Shown here: positions 38,258 to 47,325 of the stretch, in pieces
Layout: each line of letters begins with the position of its first letter
Position numbering within the stretch: position 1 is the first letter of the stretch
Assembly: GCA_045805145.1 (NCBI GenBank)
Contig: JBJMLU010000066.1
Coordinates: forward strand, 11,742 to 75,741
Source of the DNA: Flavisolibacter sp045805145
GTDB lineage: Bacteria > Bacteroidota > Bacteroidia > Chitinophagales > Chitinophagaceae
DNA: 64,000 bases
Reading direction: 5' to 3'
Position numbers and translations under genes: made by a program
The notes under the pieces: model-generated
Told to the model about the DNA's origin: nothing
The model's database searches: none
What the model saw: the letters and a program-made list of their open reading frames with translations, nothing else

Positions 38258-39295
38258 ATGAAATATGGTTTTTCGAAATTTGCAATTCGATTTTTTTATC
38301 TCTTTAGCATCATAGCATTTTTACCAGCAACCAGACTATCGGCGCAGCCTACGCTTACAAAAGAAAAAATTCAGGCTGCTCTCGATGAGGCCTACAACAA
38401 GTTCAAAAACCTCAAGGAAGGAAAGAATGCCGACTACATTAAAGAACTCGCCAATGTGGATCCAAATATTTTTGGAATAGCACTCGTAACTACCGATGGA
38501 CAAGTATATACGAAAGGCGATATTACTTCCATGGTTTCCATTCAGAGTGTTTCAAAAGTATTCACCATGGCCAAGGTGCTCGAAGAACTCGGTCATGACG
38601 CCGTCCAGGATAAGATCGGTGTGGATGCCACAGGAATGCGTTTTAATTCCATCGTTGCAGTGGAAATGCAAAAAGGAAAAGAAATCAATCCTCTCGTCAA
38701 TCCCGGAGCGATTGCCGCCAGCAGTTTGATAGATGGAACAGATTCTGCAGCCAAATGGAAAAACATTCTGGACATTCATAGTGCTTTTGCAGGAAGGTCC
38801 CTGTCTTTAAATATGCCGGTGTACATCAGCGAAGCCGGAGACAATTTGCGCAATCAGGCCATTGCTCATTTACTGTTTGCCTACAACAGAATGTATTTTG
38901 ATCCTGTACAGGCAACAGACATTTATACCAAGCAATGTGCAATTAATGTCAATGCAAAAGACCTGGCTACCATGGCGGCTACACTGGCCAATGGGGGTGT
39001 GAATCCTGTTACCAAGAAAAAAGTTGTCAGCCCAAAAACAGTCATGTACACGCTGCCTGTAATGGCAACAGCAGGTCTCTATGATGATTCCGGAATATGG
39101 CTGTATAACTCTGGCCTCCCTGCAAAAAGCGGTGTGGGCGGAGGACTGTTGGCTGTTTGTCCCGGAAAATTTGGAATTGCAGTAGTATCTCCACCTCTCG
39201 ATGCTGCAGGCAATAGTGTAAAAGCACAGAAAGTAATTCAGTATATAGTGGATCAATTAAAGGTGAATCCCTATTTGATCGAGCCAAAGCAATAG
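38258..39295 (+). CDS. glsA: Exported glutaminase
   Basis: 345 residues: signal ending near RLSAQ, then a serine-dependent beta-lactamase-like glutaminase domain. MVSIQSVSKVFTMAKVLEEL contains the Ser-x-x-Lys catalytic motif; NPLVNPGAIAASSLI and KSGVGGGLLAVCPGKFGIAV are further GlsA signatures. It turns Gln into Glu and ammonia. Most GlsA proteins are cytoplasmic, so the signal peptide is notable and matches the exported asparaginase and aspartase of the same run. It starts 32 bases after the porin stop. Confidence 0.94.
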   Translation: MKYGFSKFAIRFFYLFSIIAFLPATRLSAQPTLTKEKIQAALDEAYNKFKNLKEGKNADYIKELANVDPNIFGIALVTTDGQVYTKGDITSMVSIQSVSKVFTMAKVLEELGHDAVQDKIGVDATGMRFNSIVAVEMQKGKEINPLVNPGAIAASSLIDGTDSAAKWKNILDIHSAFAGRSLSLNMPVYISEAGDNLRNQAIAHLLFAYNRMYFDPVQATDIYTKQCAINVNAKDLATMAATLANGGVNPVTKKKVVSPKTVMYTLPVMATAGLYDDSGIWLYNSGLPAKSGVGGGLLAVCPGKFGIAVVSPPLDAAGNSVKAQKVIQYIVDQLKVNPYLIEPKQ

Positions 39296-39332
39296 ATCAT
39301 AGAATCTAATTGGCTTTAATAAAAGGATAAGT

Positions 39333-40679
39333 ATGAAATGGGATTCAGTTCGATTTGGAGTGTTGTTTCTTTTTATAACGTGGATATCATTTCCCTTGAA
39401 TGTTTTATCTCAAAATGAAGGACCAAGGCAGGATTCAACAACGGAAGCATTGATTATAAAACGAGGCCTGGTGAAGGACTCCACTTATGAAAATTACGCT
39501 TCGGGTGAATTTACTCCCGGAAAAGGATTTGATCTGGTGAGAACAAAATATGGTTCTTTAAATATTAGCCTCTATGCCATCGCGCGTTACCTCAACCAAC
39601 TGCCCGGCCATCAGACATGGCAGGACCATTTGGGAAGAAACAGAGATTTTGTTGGCCGTAACGACTTTTACTGGCACCGGACGATGATATGGTTCTCGGG
39701 TTGGCTGGGAACACCCAAGCTGACCTATGTAGCTACCGTGTGGACGGTGTTTACAACGCAGCAATCTCTGATCTATGGAAACATTGCTTATAAATTCAAC
39801 AGTCATTTTCAGGTGGCCATGGGTGTTGGACCCAATCTATCGGTTCGTTCCATGCAGGGATCCTTTCCCTTTTATTCTTCAACGGATAGAACAATGGGAG
39901 AAGAATCGTTGCGCGGGGGATTTACCAACGGTATGTGGCTAACAGGCGACATTGTTCCCCGGCTGAAATATAAACTCATGGTGGGAAATAACCTGAGCCA
40001 GTTGGGAATCACGGCAGGCAAGCTCACACGGGATCTCTCCACCAGTGCTACCGTGTGGTGGATGCCCACTACTGGTGAATTTGGACCAAGAGGGGGAATC
40101 GGTGATTTTGAAAGTCATGAAAAACTGGCCACCCGTTTCGGCGCTTCGTATAACCATAGCCGTGAGGACAGGTTCAATAACATAGGTGAACCTTCGCCAG
40201 ACAACACCCAGGTACGAATGAGCGATGGAGTTTTATTTTTTGAAACCGGTGCTTTGGCAGATGATGTTACGGTGGACAAAGCTGACGTAAACAATGTCAA
40301 TTTCGATGCCGGTTTTAAATATAAGGGTCTTGGAATCCAGGCCGAATTCCATGGGCGCAAACTATCAAACTTTGATGCAGACGGCGCCCTGCCTATTAAA
40401 TCAATCACGGACTATGCCTATGACCTCCAGGTATCGTACATGATCATCCCTCGGAAGCTTTGTCTATATGCGATCAATTCAGTTTTGTTTGATGAATTTG
40501 ACCGTAAACCATGGGAAGCAGGCGGAGGATTGAATATGTATCCTATCAAAACAAGAAGCTGGAGACTGAATCTGCAAGTAATGTATGTCAATAGAAGTTC
40601 GGCTGGTGGAACCTTTGGTTTATACACGGCGGGACAGACAGGACCCACTATTACTTTCGGAACAGACATTTTGTTGTAA
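39333..40679 (+). CDS. Outer-membrane porin-like beta-barrel protein
   Basis: 448 residues with a signal peptide ending near NVLSQ. Amphipathic strands continue to the end (SLNISLYAIARYLNQL, MIWFSGWLGTPKLTYVATV, LYTAGQTGPTITFGTDILL), as in Porin_O_P-like proteins of Bacteroidota. It differs from the DcaP-like porin two genes upstream, so the operon has two distinct channels. The gap to glutaminase is 37 bases. Solute unknown. Confidence 0.75.
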   Translation: MKWDSVRFGVLFLFITWISFPLNVLSQNEGPRQDSTTEALIIKRGLVKDSTYENYASGEFTPGKGFDLVRTKYGSLNISLYAIARYLNQLPGHQTWQDHLGRNRDFVGRNDFYWHRTMIWFSGWLGTPKLTYVATVWTVFTTQQSLIYGNIAYKFNSHFQVAMGVGPNLSVRSMQGSFPFYSSTDRTMGEESLRGGFTNGMWLTGDIVPRLKYKLMVGNNLSQLGITAGKLTRDLSTSATVWWMPTTGEFGPRGGIGDFESHEKLATRFGASYNHSREDRFNNIGEPSPDNTQVRMSDGVLFFETGALADDVTVDKADVNNVNFDAGFKYKGLGIQAEFHGRKLSNFDADGALPIKSITDYAYDLQVSYMIIPRKLCLYAINSVLFDEFDRKPWEAGGGLNMYPIKTRSWRLNLQVMYVNRSSAGGTFGLYTAGQTGPTITFGTDILL

Positions 40680-40712
40680 CGATGAAACCTAAGATTTTTT
40701 AATGGTTACCTA

Positions 40713-41849
40713 ATGGCAGTCACAATGAAAAAAAGGAACGATCAAAATAAAAGCTTTATCATCCTATGTTTTTTCATTCTATGTTTTTTTACAGCAAAAA
40801 CGCAGCAGGTTCCTGGCAATTCTTCTGCAGATGGCTATGAGTTCAACGACTCGCATTTCCATCTTACCAATTACGTTCAGGAAGGTGTAGATATCCATAG
40901 ATATTTAGAGATTATGGGAACAAGGGTGGGACGTTCTACCCTTTTTGGCATTCCTCTTCAACAAATGTGGTCCTTCCAGAATTCAGGAAATTTTTCTCCC
41001 TCCTATTATCTCCAAACTGATGCGCCTCTTTATTATTATTCCTTTACCGATGCCTACATCGCCATGTCCTACAACTCTCTTTCTACAGAGGACAAGCAAA
41101 GATTTGATCCGATGATCACTGGATTTAATCCGGCCGACATGTATGCGAAGGCGCACATCAAAAGAGTATTGCTTACATTTCCCGGTGTGTTTTCCGGCAT
41201 CGGAGAATTCAGCATCCATAAAGAATTTGTTTCTGCCAAAGTAGCCGGCGAAGTGGCCAGCCTCACCAACCCTGCGCTCGACAGCATTTTGGATTTTGCC
41301 GGCGAAGTTGGACTGGCAGTGATCCTGCACAACGACATGGATATGCCCTTTGCAAAAGCGGGTGCGCAGCCTGTTTATCTCTCTCAAATGAAGGATCTAT
41401 TGAAACGCCATTCGAAAACAACGATCATCTGGGCACATGCAGGACTCGGAAGAATTGTACGTCCGGTCCAATCAGGTTCCGATGGTGTGAGTGATCTTAA
41501 TCCCAATCATATGAAAATCGTGGAGGACATTTTAAGTGATCCTGCGTTTAATCACGTGTACTTCGACATTTCCTGGGATGAAGTAGCCAAATACATTCTT
41601 GCAACGCCTCAGTCTTTACAAAATACAATTTCACTGATCAACCGTTTTCCAAACCGTTTTCTGTTTGGCAGTGATGTAGTAGCTCCAACCAATCCCGAAA
41701 TGTACTTCGCCGTATACAATATGTATCAGCCTCTATGGAAAGGTCTGACCCCTGATGCAAGCGAAAAAACCAGAAAGGGTAATTATGAAAGGATCTTCGA
41801 CGAAGCCCGCCGAAAAGTAAGGGCCTGGGAAAAAAACCATAGTATGTGA
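40713..41849 (+). CDS. Exported amidohydrolase-family protein (TIM barrel)
   Basis: 378 residues; the signal runs to about TAKTQ (starts at 40713 or 40725). The mature part opens with FNDSHFHLTNY, giving the HxH metal motif after strand 1; AVILHNDMDMPFAK and IWAHAGLGRI supply further histidines, and FLFGSDVVAP the final aspartate. This is the amidohydrolase-2 layout. It would hydrolyse or decarboxylate a small amide or carboxylate in the periplasm, fitting the deamidation theme. The exact substrate is unknown. It starts 33 bases after the porin. Confidence 0.8.
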   Translation: MAVTMKKRNDQNKSFIILCFFILCFFTAKTQQVPGNSSADGYEFNDSHFHLTNYVQEGVDIHRYLEIMGTRVGRSTLFGIPLQQMWSFQNSGNFSPSYYLQTDAPLYYYSFTDAYIAMSYNSLSTEDKQRFDPMITGFNPADMYAKAHIKRVLLTFPGVFSGIGEFSIHKEFVSAKVAGEVASLTNPALDSILDFAGEVGLAVILHNDMDMPFAKAGAQPVYLSQMKDLLKRHSKTTIIWAHAGLGRIVRPVQSGSDGVSDLNPNHMKIVEDILSDPAFNHVYFDISWDEVAKYILATPQSLQNTISLINRFPNRFLFGSDVVAPTNPEMYFAVYNMYQPLWKGLTPDASEKTRKGNYERIFDEARRKVRAWEKNHSM

Positions 41850-41904
41850 ATCTGGTTATTGTTTACTAAGCCTACGAAAATTAAAACTGGTATAAAATTG
41901 ATCA

Positions 41905-42789
41905 ATGCAGATAAGAAGCCCATTTGTTATGGAAGAGCAAAACAACAAGAGCCATAAGCTGATTGTCCCTACGCGGCCGGAACTAAAGAACCGCAATTAC
42001 GACATTGGAAATTTTTTTAGTTCCATGCCGGCGGGCCTTTTGTTTGTTATCATTGTAGTCAGCTATTCTTTGATTGTTGGTATTGGGATTTTTGTCGGCT
42101 ATCAAAAATTTACAAATGACACCCATCAACCAAGCATAACGCTCGAAACCGAGATAGCAGCTGTTCTCGGGTTGCTCGCTTTTATGCTTAGTTTTACTTT
42201 TTCCACTACCTGGAGCCGGTTTGCAAATCGTAACTCGCTTTTATTGGCCCAGGCTCAGGCTATTACCACCTGCTATTTAAGAACCAGCCTTCTTCCATTT
42301 AAACAAAGACTGGAAATACGCAGACTTTTCCACGAATACATTACGCATTTGTTGAAGATGCAGGCTACATCCGAGTTTGACAAATCGCTGGCAAGGATCG
42401 ACGAACTTCATATGTCTATTTGGGCCCAGGCAGCTTCGCTGTCACGCGAGGAGATGGATGGCGAGCTGCGTTCGCTATTTATTGCTTCTGTCAATGAATT
42501 AATCAGTATTACTTCCGAAAGAAAAACCATTGCACTCTTCGTCAGGATTCCGGATGCCATCTGGGGATCTTTGTTGTTTCTTGCAACAGTTGGAATGTTT
42601 GCCTTTGGCTACCAGGCCGGCATCACTGGAATGAGCAAAATCTTTCAACTAATTTTCCTGCCACTTGCTTTCGGGCTGGTCATTGTGCTGATTGCCGATA
42701 TCAATTCGTCAAGGCCCCCTCGTCATTTCCGGGTTACAGAAAAACCTTTAAATGAAGTTCTGGAAATGATGGCCCGGCACGTTCCTTAA
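41905..42789 (+). CDS. DUF4239 bestrophin-like membrane protein (first copy)
   Basis: 294 residues (a second ATG at 41929). Two membrane segments near the N-terminus (LLFVIIVVSYSLIVGIGIFV and AAVLGLLAFMLSFTFSTTW), a helical soluble stretch with FANRNSLLLAQAQAITTCYL, then two more near the C-terminus. This is the DUF4239 or bestrophin-like layout, suggesting an anion channel or transporter, though the activity is not demonstrated for the family. The next gene is a paralogue 39 bases later. In this operon it could move carboxylate or amino-acid anions, or chloride; that is inference. Confidence 0.8.
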   Translation: MQIRSPFVMEEQNNKSHKLIVPTRPELKNRNYDIGNFFSSMPAGLLFVIIVVSYSLIVGIGIFVGYQKFTNDTHQPSITLETEIAAVLGLLAFMLSFTFSTTWSRFANRNSLLLAQAQAITTCYLRTSLLPFKQRLEIRRLFHEYITHLLKMQATSEFDKSLARIDELHMSIWAQAASLSREEMDGELRSLFIASVNELISITSERKTIALFVRIPDAIWGSLLFLATVGMFAFGYQAGITGMSKIFQLIFLPLAFGLVIVLIADINSSRPPRHFRVTEKPLNEVLEMMARHVP

Positions 42790-42828
42790 CCCAAATCAAT
42801 GGTACATCGTCATTAAATAAAGACGGGC

Positions 42829-43635
42829 ATGAAAGCATTTATCGTTTCTCTTCCCTCGTGGATCATATTCATATGCACTTTACTCGTTGGAATGGGTGTG
42901 GTGAGTCTTGGTGTATGGTTCACCCGCTATCGAATGAAAAGGTTAGGGAAAGAAAATGTTGGCTCTCTGGGATTCATACTCGGCGCGCTATTGAGCTTGT
43001 TGTCTTTTTTGCTTGGACTAACGTACTCTATTACCCAGTCGCGCTATGCTGAACGAAAACACCTGGTAGTGGAACAGGCTAAGATCATTGAAACCTGTTA
43101 CCTGCGTACATCCCTGCTTCCCGACTCGCAGAAGCTGGAATCACAAAGAATTTTGAGCAATTATGTTGACCTGTTGGTGGGTGCTAATAGTTTAGCAGGC
43201 ATAGAAAAAAAGATCAGCCAATTGGATACTTTACACCTGCATCTATGGTATCAGGCGTCCTCATTAACGCTAACACATATGGATCCGGAATTACGTGCGC
43301 TGTATGTGGGTTCAGTAAATGATGTGTTGAATATTTTCGGAGAAAGAAAAACAGTTGCCTTTGTATTCCGCATCCCTGCGGCTATCTGGATTGTACTTGT
43401 ACTTCTTTACATTTCCAGCATGTTTATTCTTGGCTCAGAGATTGACCCTCATAAAATCCGATATACTTTTCATGTACCCATACTCGCAGCTTGTTTTGCG
43501 TTGGTGATCACACTGATCGGAGACATGGATTCTACCACCAAGACAAGCAATTTTATTGTTACCCAACAGCCCCTCATGGATGTTCAGAATTTGATTCGTG
43601 CTGAGAAAACACTTTCATATCTGCCTCAAAATTGA
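42829..43635 (+). CDS. DUF4239 bestrophin-like membrane protein (second copy)
   Basis: 268 residues, paralogous to the preceding gene: WIIFICTLLVGMGVVSLGVW and LGFILGALLSLLSFLLGLTY are the N-terminal membrane pair, followed by QSRYAERKHLVVEQAKIIET and the shared motif CYLRTSLLP, then two C-terminal membrane segments (IWIVLVLLYISSMFIL and IPILAACF-like). The pair may form a hetero-oligomer. It is the last gene of the plus-strand run and faces the AraC gene convergently. Confidence 0.8.
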   Translation: MKAFIVSLPSWIIFICTLLVGMGVVSLGVWFTRYRMKRLGKENVGSLGFILGALLSLLSFLLGLTYSITQSRYAERKHLVVEQAKIIETCYLRTSLLPDSQKLESQRILSNYVDLLVGANSLAGIEKKISQLDTLHLHLWYQASSLTLTHMDPELRALYVGSVNDVLNIFGERKTVAFVFRIPAAIWIVLVLLYISSMFILGSEIDPHKIRYTFHVPILAACFALVITLIGDMDSTTKTSNFIVTQQPLMDVQNLIRAEKTLSYLPQN

Positions 43636-43686
43636 GTTCTGTACCATCAGCTTTTAAAAAAGTCTTTACAGCAGATTTTAAAAAGA

Positions 43687-43710
43687 GAAGAGGTATGGAA
43701 ATACCTCTTC
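43687..43710. terminator. Convergent terminator hairpin
   Basis: Perfect 10-bp stem GAAGAGGTAT/ATACCTCTTC with loop GGAA, between the convergent DUF4239 and AraC genes. The T-rich stretch follows on the minus strand (TCTTTTTAAAA), so it mainly ends the AraC transcript, but the stem can act both ways. Confidence 0.7.
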
Positions 43711-43780
43711 ATGAAACTCACTGTTACGAAATACTACCATTTACCAAACAGTTCAGAATATATTTTTCGGAGAGAACTCT

Positions 43781-44776
43781 CTATTTTGTCCTGATTGTGC
43801 CTGCCCTTTCAAACGCCTCTTCATTCACAAAGTTTAAAGACTTAACATTTTTGAGGAACTCAGAAGGATTGAGCCCGGTTACTTTTTTAAAGGCCACAGC
43901 AAATGTGTTACGGTTGTTGAATCCCGATTCTTCTGCAATTGCCTCGAGCTTTTTATATTTATATTCCTGGTTTAAAATTTTTTCCTTGCAATACAGTACC
44001 CGGAATTCGTTTATAAAATCATTAAAATTTTTGCCGCAGTATTTGTTGACAAAAGCCGAAAGATGATGCAGTGGAATATTGGTGTCGGCGGTAAGGTCCT
44101 TGAGTGAATACCTCGGTTGGAGATATGGTTTTTTTTCGTACAACACTTCCCTGACAATGCAATTTATTTCCATCATCCTTTCCACACTGATCAACATGGG
44201 CTGGTGGGCTGTGCCTGGTTTTTGCGAATGGTCTTCCTCTGCAGGTTCCTGGGTGGTACTCTGAAATTTCAGTAAGGCTTCTCTCCCAAGCAGTGCCAGT
44301 TTTTTCAACAGCAGGAGAACCAAAGAGAAATAGAATGCAGTGAGACAATAAATAAACAAGTACAAGGGCATTAAAACCTTTATATCGTAAGATGGGCTGG
44401 AAGAAAAGCTCATCGTCTTCCTTAGCTCCTGTTCTACAGGTACACCAGATACATAACTGGTCAATCCATACAGAAACAAAGCCACAAAAGGAATGACGTG
44501 AAGCAGATCAGATTTTTTTAGAACGGTGCCATAATAAGCGTTGCGCAAATACAAATAAATACCCGGAGTAAACAGTGCAAAGGCCAGGATCACAGAGCCA
44601 TGAAAGAAATAAGGTACTTCAGGCTCGAGGCCAACCGTGAGCCGGCTGATACCGGTATATACCATTAACACCAGAACTCCATTGAGCAGTCTGTCAGAGA
44701 AAAAACTATTTACCGGTCTGGAGAAAAAAATACAAGCGACAGTGGTTAAAACAAACAGTTGTATCAGGATAGGCAT
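43781..44776 (-). CDS. Membrane-anchored AraC-family regulator
   Basis: 331 residues. The N-terminal 170 residues hold about five to six hydrophobic segments (LFVLTTVACIFF, GVLVLMVYTGISRL, VILAFALFTPGIYLYL, VIPFVALFLYGL, PLYLFIYCLTAFYFSLVLLL). The C-terminus is a two-HTH AraC domain (LKDLTADTNIPLHHLSAFVN; AIAEESGFNNRNTFAVAFKK). Such fusions bind DNA from the membrane and may sense through the lipid-embedded part. It converges on the glutaminase/aspartase operon, which it may regulate. The ATG at 44776 directly starts the first membrane segment. Confidence 0.88.
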   Translation of the reverse strand: MPILIQLFVLTTVACIFFSRPVNSFFSDRLLNGVLVLMVYTGISRLTVGLEPEVPYFFHGSVILAFALFTPGIYLYLRNAYYGTVLKKSDLLHVIPFVALFLYGLTSYVSGVPVEQELRKTMSFSSSPSYDIKVLMPLYLFIYCLTAFYFSLVLLLLKKLALLGREALLKFQSTTQEPAEEDHSQKPGTAHQPMLISVERMMEINCIVREVLYEKKPYLQPRYSLKDLTADTNIPLHHLSAFVNKYCGKNFNDFINEFRVLYCKEKILNQEYKYKKLEAIAEESGFNNRNTFAVAFKKVTGLNPSEFLKNVKSLNFVNEEAFERAGTIRTK

Positions 44777-45189
44777 AAAAGTGAATTGAGGAAGCAGTCA
44801 AAAAATGAAATTTGTTCCCGGAATTGGGAGAGTGTTTCGGAGATATCGCACTTTAGTTTTTCTTTCCAAGGGGTAGAAGAAGATGGCAGTCGTTAGTGAA
44901 ACAGGTGTTTCTTGCGCATTCTATTGCTGGAATAAATCAAGTGTAAGGTAGCAGCAAAATTTTGGCATTTAAGTGTTTTACAGTTGCTTAACTGTTTAAC
45001 CGTTGAGCCGTGCAGCTAATAAAAAATCGAAAGGTCCGTTCGAAAAAAAAATTTTATAAAAGAACCTTTTTATCCTTTGAACTCTTGTTTCATATTTGCG
45101 CCCTTTTAACCTGCAATCATTCAACACGCAGCATCATAAAGAAATTTGTTCGCTTCTTCAATTTCCAGGGTGGCAAGGTTTAAAAAAAA
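44777..45189. other. Gap with no recognised gene
   Basis: About 410 bases upstream of the AraC start. No frame with a signal, motif or good start was seen. It must hold the AraC promoter. A plus-strand stretch near 45098 (CATATTTG) is one base off a Bacteroidota -7 box but leads into no gene. Confidence 0.5.
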
Positions 45190-45207
45190 CCCTCCTTTGA
45201 AGGAGGG
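45190..45207 (-). terminator. Rho-independent terminator of the DUF4136 gene
   Basis: 7-bp stem CCCTCCT/AGGAGGG with a 4-base loop, followed on the minus strand by eight T, 37 bases after the DUF4136 stop. Confidence 0.88.
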
Positions 45208-45243
45208 CTAATTATCGACCCTGACATAAACTTCTGATCCTGG

Positions 45244-45873
45244 CTAATTCTTTTTTATAAGCGGGCTCTGAATAAAGGATTGGTTAATGGCCTCCACTCC
45301 TCTTTGCACGTTGGTGGCCAGATTGTCTCCGATAGCTCCACCCATGACGCTCGACCATATAATCCTTAAACTCTGTGTAGCCTGCGCATTCTTCAGGTCC
45401 ACCATGGAAGTGATGACGGATCCTGTTGTTATGGTATAGGTATAGGCCCATGGATAGTAGTAAGGATAATACCAGCCCCAGTACCAGGGATCCCACCAGC
45501 CGGCATAAGAATCCCACCAGCCCGAATAAACCACCCCTACATAAGAGTTCTTTACAACGCCAAGCGTCAGGCCCAGCTGGGGCTTGGAACCTTTTGAAAC
45601 GAAAGTGTAGCCCCGTGCATTCATGTTTTGCTTCACGGCATCTACCAGTTTCTGCGAATTGGCATCATGAAGTATGGTATCCGTAGAACTACTGTTCACA
45701 TAAGCAATGGTATCTGAAATGTAATAGGTTTGAAAAGAAGAAAAATTAGCACTTGAATCGGTAGCTGAGGCCACTACGAAATTGGTAGAGAGTTGTTCAA
45801 AGTCGGGTGATTTGAGACAACCAAACTGAAAAAAAGCGAAAAGAACTATCGCCGGGAATATTATTTTTTTCAT
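45244..45873 (-). CDS. DUF4136 lipoprotein
   Basis: 209 residues; lipobox FFQFGCLKSP. The middle part is rich in Trp, Tyr and Gly (SGWWDSYAGWWDPWYWGWYY), and the C-terminus QSLRIIWSSVMGGAIGDN fits DUF4136, a family of envelope lipoproteins of unknown role. It is monocistronic, with its own terminator. The aromatic stretch could mediate surface or membrane contacts, which is speculative. Confidence 0.82.
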   Translation of the reverse strand: MKKIIFPAIVLFAFFQFGCLKSPDFEQLSTNFVVASATDSSANFSSFQTYYISDTIAYVNSSSTDTILHDANSQKLVDAVKQNMNARGYTFVSKGSKPQLGLTLGVVKNSYVGVVYSGWWDSYAGWWDPWYWGWYYPYYYPWAYTYTITTGSVITSMVDLKNAQATQSLRIIWSSVMGGAIGDNLATNVQRGVEAINQSFIQSPLIKKN

Positions 45874-46132
45874 GACCGCCTAGATTCTTGATTGAATTTT
45901 TTCCTTTTTTAACTCCCTGAGAGCCTGGTAACTGGTCTATCAGCAACTGTTTTACCGGGTTTCATCTCAATGGTTCTATCATAGACACGCTTCAAAACGA
46001 CGCTCCGCCAACCAAACAGCGCCCGTGGTTTTCAGTACTTACTGTGTAAGCTTCAAGCAATTGAGAATACAGAAGGAAGGATTTTCCGAAGAAGTGAGCC
46101 AACTGCGGTTAAGGCCATGGAAGCAGATGCAT

Positions 46133-46381
46133 CTATAAATGAATTGTATCCCGGTACACGTACTGGAGTATTTTCTTTTCCAGTATTTTTTTTAGTTCCG
46201 AGTAGCTTTCACAGAGCTCCTGGTCTTTTTTCATTTCTTCCTTCCAGGTATTCAGTGATCTGAAGCAAAGAAAATAATCCTGGCAGAGGGCCTGGAATTC
46301 CCGGTTGCTTTCGTACTGCTGTTGGATCAGGTCTTTAGAGTCAGGAAATCTCTCAACCATACAGAATAATTCCGCCTTCAT
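46133..46381 (-). CDS. Small cytoplasmic protein of unknown function
   Basis: 82 residues with an ATG start, no signal and no membrane segment. The sequence is helical, acidic-basic and holds five cysteines (ELFCMVERFPDSKDLIQQQY, FQALCQDYFLCFRSL). It looks like a short all-helical protein; no family was assigned. Flanked by gaps of about 250 and 170 bases, so it is probably a single gene. The call rests on composition and on lack of any overlapping gene. Confidence 0.55.
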   Translation of the reverse strand: MKAELFCMVERFPDSKDLIQQQYESNREFQALCQDYFLCFRSLNTWKEEMKKDQELCESYSELKKILEKKILQYVYRDTIHL

Positions 46382-46555
46382 TGTTGCTCGTTTTAGTGTG
46401 GTAAGCTTGTTCGGAAATTGCCAGGGCTTTACGAAGGGTGGTCAATAGTGTCAGCCGAATCTCATAAGATCTTCTAATAGTTTAACCGTTAAATAAGCCA
46501 TTGGCCTGAAACGGGCTGATATAGCCTCTTTCACGAGGCATCATTTTGGCATTTT

Positions 46556-47260
46556 CTATTGAGCAGGTTTTTGTTTTGGAGCTGCTCCGATAGGTATGTT
46601 AAGGTTCACCTGCCAGCTGTTGTTGGCCTGAAGGCCTGCAGCAATTTTGTCTATATCTGTTACGCCCCTGTTGTATCTAACTCCTATTCCCATGCTGTTC
46701 TTTGCAGCCTTAAACTTATAGAACAAACCAGTTGCCAGTTGAAAATCCAGTCGGGTAAAACGATCATCCAGCTTTAATGTGTATTGAAGATCGTTTTCAT
46801 TGTAGGTCGTCTCAAAAACATCCCTGGCTTTATACAACAAGTCGGTCTGAACACCAGCATCAAGAAAAAAATGTGATGAAATAGTGTACCTGCCCAGCAA
46901 GATCATGTTCATCGTTTTTATAGTTCTTTCTACGGTCCCAGCTTGAAAAAAATGATCAAGGCTATCGTTTCCCAAAGAATATGGTTTCAGGTTTTTTGCA
47001 CCGATCGCTGATTTGGCTGTCAACTCTGCATGAAGGAAAAACTTTTTATCAGGCCTGACATTAAAAAACAATCCAAGGTTCAGGCCCGATCGGTAATCTC
47101 CTTCTGTTTCTGTAAGCGTGGTAAAGACAGGGCTGACGACCAGTCCAAATTCAAGTTTTCCGCTATTCAGTTTTTCTCCAAACAACAACGCGATCAGTAT
47201 CTGTGAATGAGCCCTTGAACAATAACCCACCAACAAGAACAGAATAAATATTTTTTTCAC
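46556..47260 (-). CDS. Outer-membrane beta-barrel protein (PorT-like)
   Basis: 234 residues: signal FILFLLVGYCSRAHSQ, then alternating strands (KLEFGLVVSPVFTTLT, RSGLNLGLFFNVRPDKKFFL, FFLDAGVQTDLLYKA), as in the eight- to ten-stranded PorT-like barrels common in Bacteroidota. The C-terminus is a short proline-rich tail after the last strand (WQVNLNIPIG), which is atypical. Function unknown. Confidence 0.8.
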   Translation of the reverse strand: MKKIFILFLLVGYCSRAHSQILIALLFGEKLNSGKLEFGLVVSPVFTTLTETEGDYRSGLNLGLFFNVRPDKKFFLHAELTAKSAIGAKNLKPYSLGNDSLDHFFQAGTVERTIKTMNMILLGRYTISSHFFLDAGVQTDLLYKARDVFETTYNENDLQYTLKLDDRFTRLDFQLATGLFYKFKAAKNSMGIGVRYNRGVTDIDKIAAGLQANNSWQVNLNIPIGAAPKQKPAQ

Positions 47261-47325
47261 TTCAATTCTTTTTGGCCTGAAATTTTTTTGCCATCATTTT
47301 TCCTGACCGATCGACAACTTGAAAT

